Of a stretch of DNA of 58,403 nucleotides, positions 30,647 through 41,200 are shown one piece after another (the stretch's first letter is position 1; each line of letters opens with the position of its first letter). Where the stretch lies: positions 1 to 58,403 of the forward strand of contig CACFLX010000009.1 in the NCBI GenBank assembly GCA_902567235.1, given 5' to 3'. The notes beneath the pieces were generated by a model. It did no database searches and was not told the DNA's origin. It worked only from the letters and a program-made list of their open reading frames with translations. This DNA is from an uncultured Pelagibacteraceae bacterium. Lineage in GTDB: Bacteria; Pseudomonadota; Alphaproteobacteria; Pelagibacterales; Pelagibacteraceae. The position numbers and the translations under genes are program-made.

Positions 30647-31348
30647 ATGAAAGAAACAATTGCATTAATTGATGATGACAGGAACATACTAACAAGCTTA
30701 AGTATTGCTTTAGAAAAAGAAGGATTCAAAATTCAAACTTATTTAGATGGCGAAAGTGCTCTAATTGGACTAGCAAGAACACCTCCTGATTTAGCTGTTA
30801 TTGATATAAAAATGCCAAAAATGGATGGTGAGGAATTACTAAAAAAATTAAGAAAAAAAACTTCTTTACCTGTAATTTTTTTAACATCTAAAGATGATGA
30901 AATAGATGAGTTGTTAGGATTAAAATTAGGTGCAGATGATTTTATAAAAAAATCTGGTGGATTTTCAATAAAAGTACTAATTGAAAGAATAAGAGTACAA
31001 TTAAGAAAAAAGAATATAAGCAACATAGAAGAAACAAAAAATGTAATTAGTCATGGAAAGCTTCGTCTAGACCCTTCCCAACTAGAATGTGAATGGGATG
31101 GAAAACACTTGCCTGATAAACTTACAACAACAGAATTTTTAATTGTTCAAGAACTTGCAAAAAGACCAGGTATAATTAAGGAAAGATCACAATTGATGGA
31201 TATCGCGTACAGAGAAGATACTGATATTGAAGATAGAACAATAGATAGCCATGTAAAAAGAATTAGAAAAAAATTTAAAAAGGTTGATAATAATTTTTCT
31301 GCAATAGAGACTAGATATGGAAGTGGCTATCGCTGGAATGTAAATTAA
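30647..31348 (+). CDS. chvI: Response regulator ChvI (OmpR family)
   Basis: 233 residues: receiver domain 1-120 with acidic residues DDD at 9-11, phospho-acceptor Asp53 in VIDIKMPKMDG, and Lys in FLTSKDDE. A winged-helix DNA-binding domain follows (RSQLMDIAYRED, DRTIDSHVKRIRKKF, RYGSGYRW). It overlaps the sensor kinase start by one base. ChvI/ChvG governs envelope and acid-stress genes in Alphaproteobacteria. The alternative label OmpR/EnvZ is often used in SAR11 genomes; the neighbour ahcY favours ChvI. Confidence 0.9.
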   Translation: MKETIALIDDDRNILTSLSIALEKEGFKIQTYLDGESALIGLARTPPDLAVIDIKMPKMDGEELLKKLRKKTSLPVIFLTSKDDEIDELLGLKLGADDFIKKSGGFSIKVLIERIRVQLRKKNISNIEETKNVISHGKLRLDPSQLECEWDGKHLPDKLTTTEFLIVQELAKRPGIIKERSQLMDIAYREDTDIEDRTIDSHVKRIRKKFKKVDNNFSAIETRYGSGYRWNVN

Positions 31349-32886
31349 TGCTAAGTAGATTTATAAAAAATATTTCTATACTTAAAAAGTTTTTATTTAT
31401 TAATCTTATTGTTTTTATAATTTTTGGAAGTTTAACGGCAATTTATTTAAAAGGAATTCAGCCTAATTTAATCAATAAAAAAACATCAAACCATATTAAT
31501 ATTATTAATAATACTATTGATCATATAAGAAGATTAAAAATTCAATTCAACAAAGACGATATAAGAAAATTTCTATTTTCGACAAGGTTTCTTTTTCAGA
31601 ATTTAGATCGTGTTATGATATTTGATAATCAATTTGAATTGATAGGTGATACCGATACCCTAGATTTAGATCCAAGATCATTTAGTCAAAGATTGGATAT
31701 TGTTGAAATGAACCTTCAAGATAAAGATAAAATGTCGGAAAAAAAAAAAATTATCCTAAAAAATAAAAATAAGTCCAAGCCTTTTTCTGAAATAATAATA
31801 GATTATTCCAAATCTTCTAATTTTGGTAAACCATATACTTTTACTCAAGAAAATTATGATCACTTTTTGTTAGTTACAATTAAAAATGTTAATGATGGTG
31901 AAAATAATGTTGGTTACTTGGCGATTAGTGAAAAGGCAAATGATATTAGGAATGCTATTAATGAAAGAAAAATATTTGTTTTTAGAACTGCTTTAGTTGT
32001 TGCAATTGTTATTTTAATTTTTTCATTAGTTTTAAATAGATATTTTTTAAAACCAATTAAAACTTTAGTTAATTTTACTAAATCAATAAAAGAAAAAAAT
32101 AAACAAAAAACAAACATTCAAACTGTAAAAAATAGAAATGATGAAATAGGAATTCTTTCTAATTCTTTGGATGAAATGACAAACGAGTTAAATAATAGGA
32201 TTAATGCTGCGGAGAATTTTTCAACCGACTTAGTGCATGAAATCAGAAATCCATTAGCTTCTTTAAAAAGTGCATCTGAAATAATTTCTGAAACTACAGA
32301 TAAGTTACAAAGAAAGAAATTGGTTGATATATTACTGCATGACGTAGAAAGAATTGAAAGATTAATAACTGATTATTCTCAAATGCTTAAAGACGAGGTT
32401 GCAATAACAAATGAGCAAATGAAAAAAGTTGATTTAAAATTAATAGCAACATCTGTAGTAGATGATTTTAATAGTATTCATAATTCAAAAAATGGAATTA
32501 AAATTCAATTAAATTCAAATGGATCGGTCAATTATAATATTTTAGGAATAGAAAATAGAATTGAACAAATAATTGCAAATTTACTTGATAATTCAATTTC
32601 TTTTAGTAGAGAAAATCAAACAATTAAAGTTATCCTTTCCGAAGATGAAAAGGAAAAAAATGTCATTCTAAGTGTTGTTGATGAAGGAGAAGGCTTTAAA
32701 GAAAGTGATACAAACAAAATTTTTAAAAGATTTTATAGCAACCGACCTAATAAATTTGGCGAACATTCAGGATTAGGATTAAATATCGTGAAAAATCTAG
32801 TTGAGTTGCATAATGGTAAAATTTCTGCTTCCAATAATGTGGGTCAAAAAGGCGCAATAATCGAAATAATTTTTCCAAAAGTTTAA
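31348..32886 (+). CDS. chvG: Sensor histidine kinase ChvG
   Basis: 512 residues: membrane segment near 12-30, a periplasmic sensor region to about 205, a second membrane segment (about 208-228), HAMP domain, HisKA with phospho-acceptor His near 297 in STDLVHEIRNPLASL, and an HATPase_c domain with NLLDNSISF, VDEGEGF and SGLGLNIV boxes. Periplasmic length suits ChvG/ExoS. In many Alphaproteobacteria chvG is followed by hprK, EIIA, HPr and then ahcY; here ahcY follows directly. Confidence 0.9.
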   Translation: MLSRFIKNISILKKFLFINLIVFIIFGSLTAIYLKGIQPNLINKKTSNHINIINNTIDHIRRLKIQFNKDDIRKFLFSTRFLFQNLDRVMIFDNQFELIGDTDTLDLDPRSFSQRLDIVEMNLQDKDKMSEKKKIILKNKNKSKPFSEIIIDYSKSSNFGKPYTFTQENYDHFLLVTIKNVNDGENNVGYLAISEKANDIRNAINERKIFVFRTALVVAIVILIFSLVLNRYFLKPIKTLVNFTKSIKEKNKQKTNIQTVKNRNDEIGILSNSLDEMTNELNNRINAAENFSTDLVHEIRNPLASLKSASEIISETTDKLQRKKLVDILLHDVERIERLITDYSQMLKDEVAITNEQMKKVDLKLIATSVVDDFNSIHNSKNGIKIQLNSNGSVNYNILGIENRIEQIIANLLDNSISFSRENQTIKVILSEDEKEKNVILSVVDEGEGFKESDTNKIFKRFYSNRPNKFGEHSGLGLNIVKNLVELHNGKISASNNVGQKGAIIEIIFPKV

Positions 32887-32934
32887 TCATTATTAGTTGA
32901 TAAAATTTTATAAAGTTGTTAAAAGGCGTTCTTC

Positions 32935-34221
32935 ATGAGTGATTATAAAGTTAAAGATATATCCCAAGCAGAATTTGGAAGAAAAGAAATCTCCCTAGCA
33001 GAGACTGAAATGCCAGGACTAATGGCACTAAGAAATGAGTATAAAGGAAAAAGTCCTCTTAAAGGTGCAAAAATTCTAGGATGTCTTCACATGACAATTC
33101 AAACCGCAGTTCTAATAGAAACTCTTGTAGATTTAGGAGCTGAAGTTAGATGGTCTTCATGTAATATATTTTCAACGCAAGATCATGCTGCAGCGGCTAT
33201 AGCGAAAGCAGGTATACCAGTTTTTGCATGGAAAGGTGAGACCGAAGAGGAATACTGGTGGTGTGTGAAACAAACAATTGAAGGAAAGAAGGATTGGAAA
33301 CCAAATATGATACTTGATGATGGTGGTGATTTAACTGCGCTTATGCATAAAGATTATAAAGATTTATTAAAGGATATCAAAGGATTGTCTGAAGAAACAA
33401 CAACTGGAGTGTTAGCACTTAAAAAGATGGAAGCTCAAGGAACATTGTTAGTTCCAGCGATTAACGTAAATGATTCTGTTACAAAATCAAAATTTGATAA
33501 TTTATATGGCTGTAGAGAAAGTTTGGTTGATGGAATAAAAAGAGCAACAGATGTAATGATGTCAGGAAAAGTTGCAATTGTTGCAGGATTTGGTGACGTT
33601 GGAAAAGGAAGCGCCGCATCATTAAGACAAAGTGGAGCAAGAGTAATGGTTACAGAAACTGATCCAATATGTGCTCTACAAGCTGCAATGGAAGGTTATG
33701 AAGTTGTGCTAATGGATGAAATGATTAAAGAGGCAGATATAATTGTTACAGCTACAGGAAACAAAGACATTGTGACGGCTGATCATATGAGAGAAATGAA
33801 AGATAGAGCAATACTTTGTAATATTGGACACTTTGATAATGAAATTCAAGTTGAAGCATTAAAAAATTATAAATGGGATGAAATTAAGCCACAAGTTCAT
33901 GAAATAACTTTGCCTAGTAAAAAAAGAATAATACTGCTTGCTGAAGGAAGATTAGTTAATTTAGGTTGTGCTACTGGACATCCAAGTTTTGTAATGAGCG
34001 CTTCATTTACTAATCAGGTAACTGCTCAGATAGAACTATGGAATAATTCAGATAAGTACGAAAAGAAAGTTTACGTTTTACCAAAACACTTGGATGAAAA
34101 AGTTGCTAGATTACACTTAGAAAAAGTTGGCGCGAAACTTACAAAAATGTCTAAAGACCAGGCAGACTATATCAGTGTAACACCTGATGGACCTTACAAA
34201 CCAGATGCCTATCGCTACTAA
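32935..34221 (+). CDS. ahcY: Adenosylhomocysteinase (SAH hydrolase)
   Basis: Splits S-adenosylhomocysteine into adenosine and homocysteine, keeping methyltransferases free of product inhibition. 428 residues, normal. NAD-binding [10 protein letters not shown] near 219-228, the [14 protein letters not shown] segment near 75-88, and the C-terminal KPDAYRY are diagnostic. It precedes tsaE with a short overlap. The 48-base gap upstream shows no SAH riboswitch that I can recognise. Confidence 0.97.
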   Translation: MSDYKVKDISQAEFGRKEISLAETEMPGLMALRNEYKGKSPLKGAKILGCLHMTIQTAVLIETLVDLGAEVRWSSCNIFSTQDHAAAAIAKAGIPVFAWKGETEEEYWWCVKQTIEGKKDWKPNMILDDGGDLTALMHKDYKDLLKDIKGLSEETTTGVLALKKMEAQGTLLVPAINVNDSVTKSKFDNLYGCRESLVDGIKRATDVMMSGKVAIVAGFGDVGKGSAASLRQSGARVMVTETDPICALQAAMEGYEVVLMDEMIKEADIIVTATGNKDIVTADHMREMKDRAILCNIGHFDNEIQVEALKNYKWDEIKPQVHEITLPSKKRIILLAEGRLVNLGCATGHPSFVMSASFTNQVTAQIELWNNSDKYEKKVYVLPKHLDEKVARLHLEKVGAKLTKMSKDQADYISVTPDGPYKPDAYRY

Positions 34222-34684
34222 AAGTAGCAAGATAGATATTAGTTTAGAAAAAAATACAGAATCTATTTCTAAAAAATTTTCAAATTTTATTAAGAAGGGA
34301 GACGCTATTTTTTTTTATGGCGAAATAGGTGTAGGCAAAACAACCTTTATTAAACATCTAATTAATAATTTACAAAAAAAAAACAAACTAAAAATAACAG
34401 AAGTTCCAAGTCCAACATTTAATATTGTAAACGAATATAAAATTAACGAAATTGTTATAAATCACTATGATTTGTTTAAAATTAAAGATCCAAAAGAACT
34501 ATACAACATTGGAATATTCGAAGATAATTCAGAAATGGTTACTTTAGTTGAATGGCCAGAAATAATTTCTAATAAACCAAAAAAAATAATTGAATTATAT
34601 TTTAGTTATGAGGATGATTTTCAGCGAAGAAATTTAGAAATATTTTCCGAACATAGAAAAGAAATAATTGATGAATTTAAGTAA
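34205..34684 (+). CDS. tsaE: tRNA threonylcarbamoyladenosine biosynthesis ATPase TsaE
   Basis: P-loop protein that drives t6A tRNA modification with TsaB and TsaD. About 159 residues. Walker [11 protein letters not shown], the [13 protein letters not shown] segment and the [13 protein letters not shown] motif are characteristic. The ATG at 34205 overlaps the ahcY stop by 17 bases; an ATG at 34187 is also possible. The tsaE-amgK-murU order is conserved in Alphaproteobacteria. Confidence 0.92.
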   Translation: MPIATKSSKIDISLEKNTESISKKFSNFIKKGDAIFFYGEIGVGKTTFIKHLINNLQKKNKLKITEVPSPTFNIVNEYKINEIVINHYDLFKIKDPKELYNIGIFEDNSEMVTLVEWPEIISNKPKKIIELYFSYEDDFQRRNLEIFSEHRKEIIDEFK

Positions 34685-35621
34685 ACTTAAATCTTTATCT
34701 GGAGATGCATCTTTTAGAAAATTTTATAGGTATAATAATACAATTATTGTAGTTAGCAAAAAAGAGACTAGAAAGAATTTATTAATTTATGATGCTGTTA
34801 ACAAAATCTTAATTAAAAATAAAATTAAGGCACCAAAGTTAATTAGTCAAAATTATAAATCGAGAAATATTCAAATAGAAGATTTTGGTAATATTTCAGT
34901 TTATCTAGCGATAAAAAAAAATAATAAAAAAAAATTCATTTACTATAAAAAAATTATTAAATTATTAAATTTGGTTCAAAAAATAAAAACAAAAAGAACA
35001 AAAACCTTTTTAGGTTCAATTTATAAAGTTCCAAAATATTCAAAAAAAATTCTTTTAAATGAAGCCAAGTTATTTTTAGATTGGTATGTTCCAAAAAAAA
35101 TAAAAAAGAAAAATCAAAATTTATTAAAAAAAAAATTAGTTTTAGTTTTAAAGAGTTTAATTAATAAAATAAAATTTAGTAATCAGACATTTGTTCATAG
35201 AGATTTTCATATTTCAAATTTAATGATTAAAAATAAAAAATTGTGCCTAATAGATAGCCAAGAAGCTGTTTTTGGAAATATAGCCTATGACCTTGCTTCA
35301 TTAATAGATGATGTGAGACTCAAAACAAGCAAAAGATTTAAACAAGATATTTTTGAAGAATACATTAAAACAAATAAAAAAATGCATATTGAGAATTTTA
35401 AAAATGATTTTGAAATTTTATCGGTATTAAGAAATTTGAAAATAATTGGAATTTTTACTAGATTATCATTTAGAGATAAAAAGCATAATTATTTAAAATT
35501 AATACCTTATGCATGGAAGTTAATTGAGCAAAGAACTGAAAAAAATAAAAAATTTATAGAACTAAAAACTATTTTAGATAAATATTTTTCTCAAAAAAAA
35601 AGAATTAAATATGAAAATTAA
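34668..35621 (+). CDS. amgK: Anomeric MurNAc/GlcNAc kinase AmgK (APH fold)
   Basis: Phosphorylates N-acetylmuramate at C1 in the cell-wall recycling route that bypasses MurA. 317 residues, aminoglycoside-phosphotransferase fold: the N-terminal LSGDASFRKFYR (near 8-19) is typical, and the catalytic loop FVHRDFHISNLM plus the metal-binding LIDSQEAVFGNIAYDLASL are intact. Extremely Lys-rich. It overlaps tsaE by 17 bases and murU by 11. Function rests on family and neighbour identity. Confidence 0.88.
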   Translation: MMNLSKLKSLSGDASFRKFYRYNNTIIVVSKKETRKNLLIYDAVNKILIKNKIKAPKLISQNYKSRNIQIEDFGNISVYLAIKKNNKKKFIYYKKIIKLLNLVQKIKTKRTKTFLGSIYKVPKYSKKILLNEAKLFLDWYVPKKIKKKNQNLLKKKLVLVLKSLINKIKFSNQTFVHRDFHISNLMIKNKKLCLIDSQEAVFGNIAYDLASLIDDVRLKTSKRFKQDIFEEYIKTNKKMHIENFKNDFEILSVLRNLKIIGIFTRLSFRDKKHNYLKLIPYAWKLIEQRTEKNKKFIELKTILDKYFSQKKRIKYEN

Positions 35622-36303
35622 TACTGCATTAATTTTATGCGCTGGTTATGGAAAACGTTTAAGCCCAATAACTTTGAAAATTCCAAAACCTTTAATTGAA
35701 ATTAATGAAATAACTTTATTAGAAAATACAATAAATTTTTTAGAAAATTTAGAGATAAAAAATATAAAAATTAATACATTTTATCTTCATGACCAAATTC
35801 AAAATTTTATTTTAAATTTCAAATCAAATTCAAATATTGAAATTTTTAATGATGGAAATATAATTTTAGACACAGGAGGTGGTATTTTAAATCTAATGAA
35901 TACATCAGGTGAAAATGATTTTATTGTTTTAAATCCAGATACTTTGTGGGGTGATAATTATTTGGAAACAACATCAAATATGATGAACTACTACTTTGAA
36001 AAAAAAATAAAAAATTTGTTAATGGTTGTTAATAAAGAAATAAGCTTTGATAAAAGAATGAAAGGTGATTTTTCATTAAGTGACGAACAACTATTAAATA
36101 ATAAAGAAAACAACTTTATATATACAGGCCTGCAAATCATTAATAAAAGTTTATTTAAAAATGAAAAGGTTATTCCATTTTCAGTTACTAAGATTTGGGA
36201 TTATGCAATAAAAAATAAAATTTTGCATGGATTTGAAAGTAAAGAGCATTTTGTTCATTTAACTGATTTGGAGATATATAATAAATTAGTTAAAAATAAT
36301 TAA
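35611..36303 (+). CDS. murU: MurNAc-1-phosphate uridylyltransferase MurU
   Basis: Makes UDP-MurNAc from recycled MurNAc-1-phosphate. 230 residues, sugar nucleotidyltransferase fold: N-terminal LCAGYGKRLSPITLKIPKPL (residues 9-28) matches the pyrophosphorylase signature, followed by LDTGGGILNL and VLNPDTLWGD. It overlaps amgK by 11 bases. Its 3' end overlaps the convergent gpmA by 18 bases. General sugar-1-phosphate nucleotidyltransferase is the fallback call. Confidence 0.87.
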   Translation: MKINTALILCAGYGKRLSPITLKIPKPLIEINEITLLENTINFLENLEIKNIKINTFYLHDQIQNFILNFKSNSNIEIFNDGNIILDTGGGILNLMNTSGENDFIVLNPDTLWGDNYLETTSNMMNYYFEKKIKNLLMVVNKEISFDKRMKGDFSLSDEQLLNNKENNFIYTGLQIINKSLFKNEKVIPFSVTKIWDYAIKNKILHGFESKEHFVHLTDLEIYNKLVKNN

Positions 36304-37002
36304 ATCATTAGCTCTTTTCTTATCTAAATACGAAGCCTCTTTAACTTTTTTATTATTATCAAATTTAATTAACAAAGGATTTCCTGTTGGAATTTCTAGT
36401 TTTGAAATTTTTTCATTATCTATATTAAATAAATGTTTACATAAAGCTCTGATTGAATTTCCATGAGCTGCAATAATTATATTTTTATTTAGTTTATCTG
36501 AGATATTTTTTTTAAAATAAGGAATTACTCTTTCATAAGTATCTTTTAAAGACTCAGTATCAGGAATCTTATCCTTTGGAATATTTTTATAAATTTCAAT
36601 ATTAATAGGATGGTAAGGGTTATTTTTGTTTAGTGGTTCTGGTCTTATATCCCAAGACCTCCTAAATTCTAAAACTTTATCTTCTCCTAAAGTTTTTTTC
36701 ATTTCATCTTTATTAAGACCAGTTAAAGCACCATAGTGTCTTTCATTAAGTTCCCAGGCCTTGATCACATCATTATTTTTTATTCTTAAAGTATTTAATA
36801 TTAAGTTTAAGGTTTCTATTGCTCTTTTTTGGTAAGAACAAAAAAAATAATCTAAATTTAAATTAAGTTCTCTAATAAGCTCACCAGACTTACAAGCTTC
36901 TAACTTTCCATTGGGTGCGAGCTCAACATCTACCCATCCAGTGAATTTTTTTTCTAAATTCCATTCACTCTGGCCGTGTCTTACTAAAATTAAATGACTC
37001 AT
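36286..37002 (-). CDS. gpmA: Phosphoglycerate mutase, 2,3-bisphosphoglycerate-dependent
   Basis: Interconverts 3- and 2-phosphoglycerate in glycolysis and gluconeogenesis. 238 residues. The catalytic His is in LVRHGQSEWN (6-15), with ELNERHYGALTG in the middle and the second His in IAAHGNSIRAL. It is a lone gene on the minus strand whose 3' end overlaps murU by 18 bases. Confidence 0.95.
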   Translation of the reverse strand: MSHLILVRHGQSEWNLEKKFTGWVDVELAPNGKLEACKSGELIRELNLNLDYFFCSYQKRAIETLNLILNTLRIKNNDVIKAWELNERHYGALTGLNKDEMKKTLGEDKVLEFRRSWDIRPEPLNKNNPYHPINIEIYKNIPKDKIPDTESLKDTYERVIPYFKKNISDKLNKNIIIAAHGNSIRALCKHLFNIDNEKISKLEIPTGNPLLIKFDNNKKVKEASYLDKKRANDLIIFN

Positions 37003-37034
37003 TGTTTAATTTTAATTATAAGATAAATTGATCA

Positions 37035-37400
37035 ATGACAAAAATAATATTTCATCTTTTAAACATTATATTTGTATTTTTATATATTTATCCAGGGAGT
37101 TTATTGGGTTTTTTAATTTATAAAGATATTTCAAAACAACCTCAAATATTGCCAGATTTTGGAGTTTCATCAAACCATCTTTTTGCTTTCCTTTTACTTT
37201 CTTCACTGGGTTTTATAAGTTATTTCAAGCATTTAAAAAAAGTTATTTTATATTTAATTTTTATTTCTATAATTCTTGAATTATTACATTTGTATATACC
37301 AAACAGATCATTTCAATTTTCTGACTTGTTTGGTAATATAGTTGGAGTTTTAATATCTATTTTAATATTAATTTTATTTAATTTTTGGAGAAAAAAATGA
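37035..37400 (+). CDS. VanZ-like small membrane protein
   Basis: 121 residues with about four membrane segments (near 5-27, 46-63, 70-88 and 98-118). The short PNRSFQFSDLFGNIVGVLIS pattern resembles VanZ-family proteins, which have a D-x-x-x-N pair in the third and fourth helices. Function unknown. The stop overlaps the next start in an ATGA junction. Divergent from gpmA across 32 bases. Confidence 0.75.
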   Translation: MTKIIFHLLNIIFVFLYIYPGSLLGFLIYKDISKQPQILPDFGVSSNHLFAFLLLSSLGFISYFKHLKKVILYLIFISIILELLHLYIPNRSFQFSDLFGNIVGVLISILILILFNFWRKK

Positions 37401-37705
37401 GTTCATTTGATGAAAGAGAAAAAAGCTTTGAGAAAAAATTTGCACATGATCAAGAGCTTCAATTTAAAGTAAGTGCAAGAAGAAATAAATATATAGGAGA
37501 ATGGGCTTCTAAAATTCTTGGTTATGATGAAGGTAAAGAAAAAGAATATATACAATCTGTGATAAAAGCAGATTTTGCTGAAGCTGGTGATGAAGATGTT
37601 TTTAGAAAAATAAAAGAAGATTTAAAAAATAATAATATATCGGATGAAGATATTAGAAAAAAAATGGATGAACTTAATGAAAAAGCGAAAGCAGATTTTA
37701 AATAG
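37397..37705 (+). CDS. F1 ATPase inhibitor zeta subunit (DUF1476)
   Basis: 102 residues from the ATG at 37397, which forms an ATGA overlap with the previous gene; the frame also opens 12 bases upstream. It starts MSSFDEREKSFEKKFAHDQE and continues KVSARRNKYIGEWA, the conserved DUF1476 pattern. In Paracoccus denitrificans this family is the zeta subunit, whose N-terminal helix blocks ATP hydrolysis by F1. It acts on the enzyme encoded at 1-4193 but lies 33 kb away. A lipoprotein gene overlaps its end by 29 bases. Confidence 0.9.
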   Translation: MSSFDEREKSFEKKFAHDQELQFKVSARRNKYIGEWASKILGYDEGKEKEYIQSVIKADFAEAGDEDVFRKIKEDLKNNNISDEDIRKKMDELNEKAKADFK

Positions 37706-38285
37706 TTTTTTCGTCATTTTATTTTTATTCACTTCAGCCTGTTCCTCAATACCTAAAAATACTGCAGATGGTTGTTCAATATTTTCTGAAAGATATTTTT
37801 GGTATAAGCATGTTAAAAAAACTGAGAAAAAATGGGGGACTCCAGTTCATTTACAACTAGCTTTTATTAAAATGGAGTCCGATTTTGATTGGCTAGCAAA
37901 ACCTCCACGTCATAAACTGTTTAAAGTAATTCCATATAAGAGACCTTCAAGTTCTTTTGGTTACTCCCAAGCAGTTAAGGGTACGTGGGAACAATACAAA
38001 AAAGAAAATAATAAACCATTAGCTACCAGAGCGAGATTTAAAGATAGTGTTGATTTTATTGGCTGGTATACAAATAAAACTTCACAAATATTAAAAATAT
38101 CAAAGCAAGATGTCTTTAGACAATACATTGCATATCATGAAGGCTGGGGGAATTACAAAAATTATAAAAGTAATAATAAAGTTATATTAATTGCAAAAAA
38201 AGTAGAAAAACAATCTTCAAAATATAAAAATCAACTTTCAAAATGCCAAAAAGTATTAAGCACTAACAAATATATTATATTTTAA
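37677..38285 (+). CDS. Lytic transglycosylase-like (SLT fold) lipoprotein
   Basis: About 202 residues from the ATG at 37677; 37668 is a second choice. Lipoprotein signal FVILFLFTSAC places a lipid-modified Cys near residue 22. An SLT-like core follows: LAFIKMESDFDW with the candidate catalytic Glu, then SSFGYSQAVKGTWEQY and YHEGWGNY. It would cleave peptidoglycan from the outer membrane's inner face, feeding the recycling route (AmpG-like, AmgK, MurU). Its 3' end overlaps the convergent RND gene by 4 bases. Confidence 0.82.
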   Translation: MKKRKQILNSFFVILFLFTSACSSIPKNTADGCSIFSERYFWYKHVKKTEKKWGTPVHLQLAFIKMESDFDWLAKPPRHKLFKVIPYKRPSSSFGYSQAVKGTWEQYKKENNKPLATRARFKDSVDFIGWYTNKTSQILKISKQDVFRQYIAYHEGWGNYKNYKSNNKVILIAKKVEKQSSKYKNQLSKCQKVLSTNKYIIF

Positions 38286-41200
38286 CGAAGCTCTTTTTTT
38301 AGTTCTATATCTATAGCATCTATTCTTTTAGTGTTTTTTGCTAAAGACAAGTACATTGTTGGAGTCACATAAAGTGTAAAGAATGTAGAAATTATCATTC
38401 CACCCAAAATTGTAGCACCAACTGCTAATCTAGAACCTTCACCAGCTCCAGGACCAATATTTCCAATTACTAAAGGCATCATTGCGATCATAGTACTCAG
38501 AGACGTCATGATAATCGGTCTGAATCTTATACTACATGCTTCCTTAACCGCTGTTTCAATATTTTTTCCAGTTGTTCTAATTTGATTAGCATAATCAACT
38601 ATTAAAATACTGTTTTTAGTGGATATACCAATAAGTATAACCAATGCAATTTGTGAGAAGATATTTATTGAACTATTTAGAAATAAAATAAAAACCAACC
38701 CACCAAAAATTGCTAAAGGAACAGTCAGAATAATTATAAATGGATGTATAAATGAGTTAAATGTTGCTGCCATAACCAGATATGCTGTTAATAGTGCTAA
38801 AGCAAATATTATAAAAAGTTCATTGCTTGTTTCTTTAATTTCTTCTGACTTACCTTTCCAAGTAATTTGACTTTTAGGAGAAACTTCAGCCATTATATTT
38901 TCTAAGTATTTAATTGCTTCTGAAAGAGTATAATTTTCTGAAATATTGGCTGAAATAGTGACTGCTCTTTGTCTGTTATATCTAGACAATTCTTTTGCTG
39001 TTCCTTCTTCTGCAAAATTTACTAGGTTAGTTAATGATATTAGTTTTCCTGTTGTATCTGATCTTACAAAAATTTTTGATATTCCTTCTTTATTTCTTCT
39101 ATCTGATAAATATTGTTGTAATATTATGGGATATTCCTTTCCTAATCTATTAAATGTTGTAACTTTTTTACCTCCATAAAGTGTTTCTAAACTTTTACCA
39201 ACTGTTTCAGTAGAAACGCCTAAATCTTTTGCTTTATTTTTATTAATTATAAGTTTTACTTCAGGTTTATTTCTAGAATAGTCCGACTCTATTCTTGACA
39301 AATTTCTATTTCTTCTTAATTTTCCAATTACTTCATTTTGAATACTTTCTAATTCTTCATAAGTACTTCCATAAATAACCATTTGAACAGGCTTGTTATA
39401 ACTTGAAACTCTTATTGATTGAGGAGATATTGGGAAAGCTACAGCTTGTGGCACTGTAACAATTTTACCAATAGCTTGCCTCATGACTGTTTGAGAATCT
39501 TGTTTTCTATTTTTCCAATGATCTAGTAAAGCAATAATTATAAAACTGTTGTATGAAGTAGCGGAGCTTCCAAAGCCAGGAACTCTCATAATAAAACGTG
39601 AATAAGGACTATCTTCAGCTTGCAATAATGGAATGAGTCTTTTTTCAATAACTTGAGCTTTTTCTTGTGTGTACTCAAAAGAACTTCCTTCGTCTGTGAA
39701 ACCAATAACTAAATAGGCTCCTCTGTCCTCCATAGGTAATAATTCTTTTTTTGAAAAGTTAAATAACAAAACTGAAGCTATAATTATAAATATAATAAAA
39801 ATAGATATAGTTTTTGTTTTTTTAACTAAAACTTCCAGTGTTTCTTGATAAAACTTTGAAAAACCTAAAAAAAATTTTTCAAATTTTCTTATTATAAAAT
39901 TTTTATTACTTTTCTTACTTAAAAATTTACTTCCAAGCATTGGAGATAAAGTTAAAGCAACAAAAGATGACACAACAATAGAAAACGATAAAGCTATAGC
40001 AGTTTCCCTAAATAGAGTTCCAGAAATACCTTCAATAAATATTAATGGCAAGAATACAGCAATAAGAATTAATGTAGTAGCGATTATTGCAAATGTAATT
40101 TGTTTAGATCCTTTATATGCTGCTACAAGAGGACTTTCGCCGCTCTCTATTCTTCTGTAAATAGCATCTGTCATAATTACAGAGTCATCAGTAATTATAC
40201 CAATCGCTAATATAAAACTTAAAAGGACAAAAATATTTATCGATAGTCCAAACATGTAAATCCCGAGAAATGAAGCTATTAAACTAACTGGTAAAGCTAT
40301 TGCTGGAACGATTACAGCTTTTAAATTTCCTAAAAATAAATAAATAATTATTACAACTAAAACAAAAGCAATTATAAGAGTTTTGTATACTTCATTAATT
40401 GCTGCTCCAATATATGTAGCTCTATTAAATGCCACTTCTAGCTCTAGCCCTTCAGGTAAGGATTTATTTACCTCTATTATTTTTTTCTTAATTTCTTTAG
40501 AAAGTTCAACAGTTGATGCTCCGCTTCTAGCATAAATTCCTATACCAACTGTTTTTAAATTTAATTGATTTTTTCTTTGTGCTTTAAATAAGGTTTTTTC
40601 TGAAACTGGACCAAACTCTATGTTTGCAACATCAGATAATACGACGACTTTTTTGTTAGTTTTTTTAATTGGAAGTTGTCTGATTGATTCTATGCTATTA
40701 TAGGATTTATCTAGGTTTAATGTTAAATCGATATTATTTGCCTCAAGTGTACCTGCGGGCAATCTAATATTTTCACCTCGCAGAGCCCTCTCAACTTCCT
40801 GAACAGTTAAATCATTTGCTGCTAATTTAATAGGATCTACCCACACTCTAATACTTAATTCTCTAAGCCCACCAACTAAAATTCTACCTACATTTTTTAC
40901 ACTCGAAAAAGTATCTACTAAATATCTTTCAGCATAATCACCAAGCTCTAAATCACTCCAAGTAGAAGATGAAAGTGCTATCCACATTGTTGTGGTAAAA
41001 CCTGCTGCTTGCTTAAGTATTTGTGGTGGATCTGACTCCGAAGGTAAGTTATCAACAACTCTTGCAACTCTTTCTCTTACATCATTAGCTGCATTATCTA
41101 AGTCAATACTTGTATCAAATTCAACTTTTATTGTGCTTCTTCCATTTGAAGATTTAGAATCAATATTTTTAATTCCTTCAGCGCCACCAATCACATCTTC

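Noticed and set aside
32887-32934. Possible SAH or SAM riboswitch before ahcY
   Set aside because: The gap is only 48 bases, without the stems or conserved core strings of the SAH, SAM-II or SAM-V classes that I can recognise.
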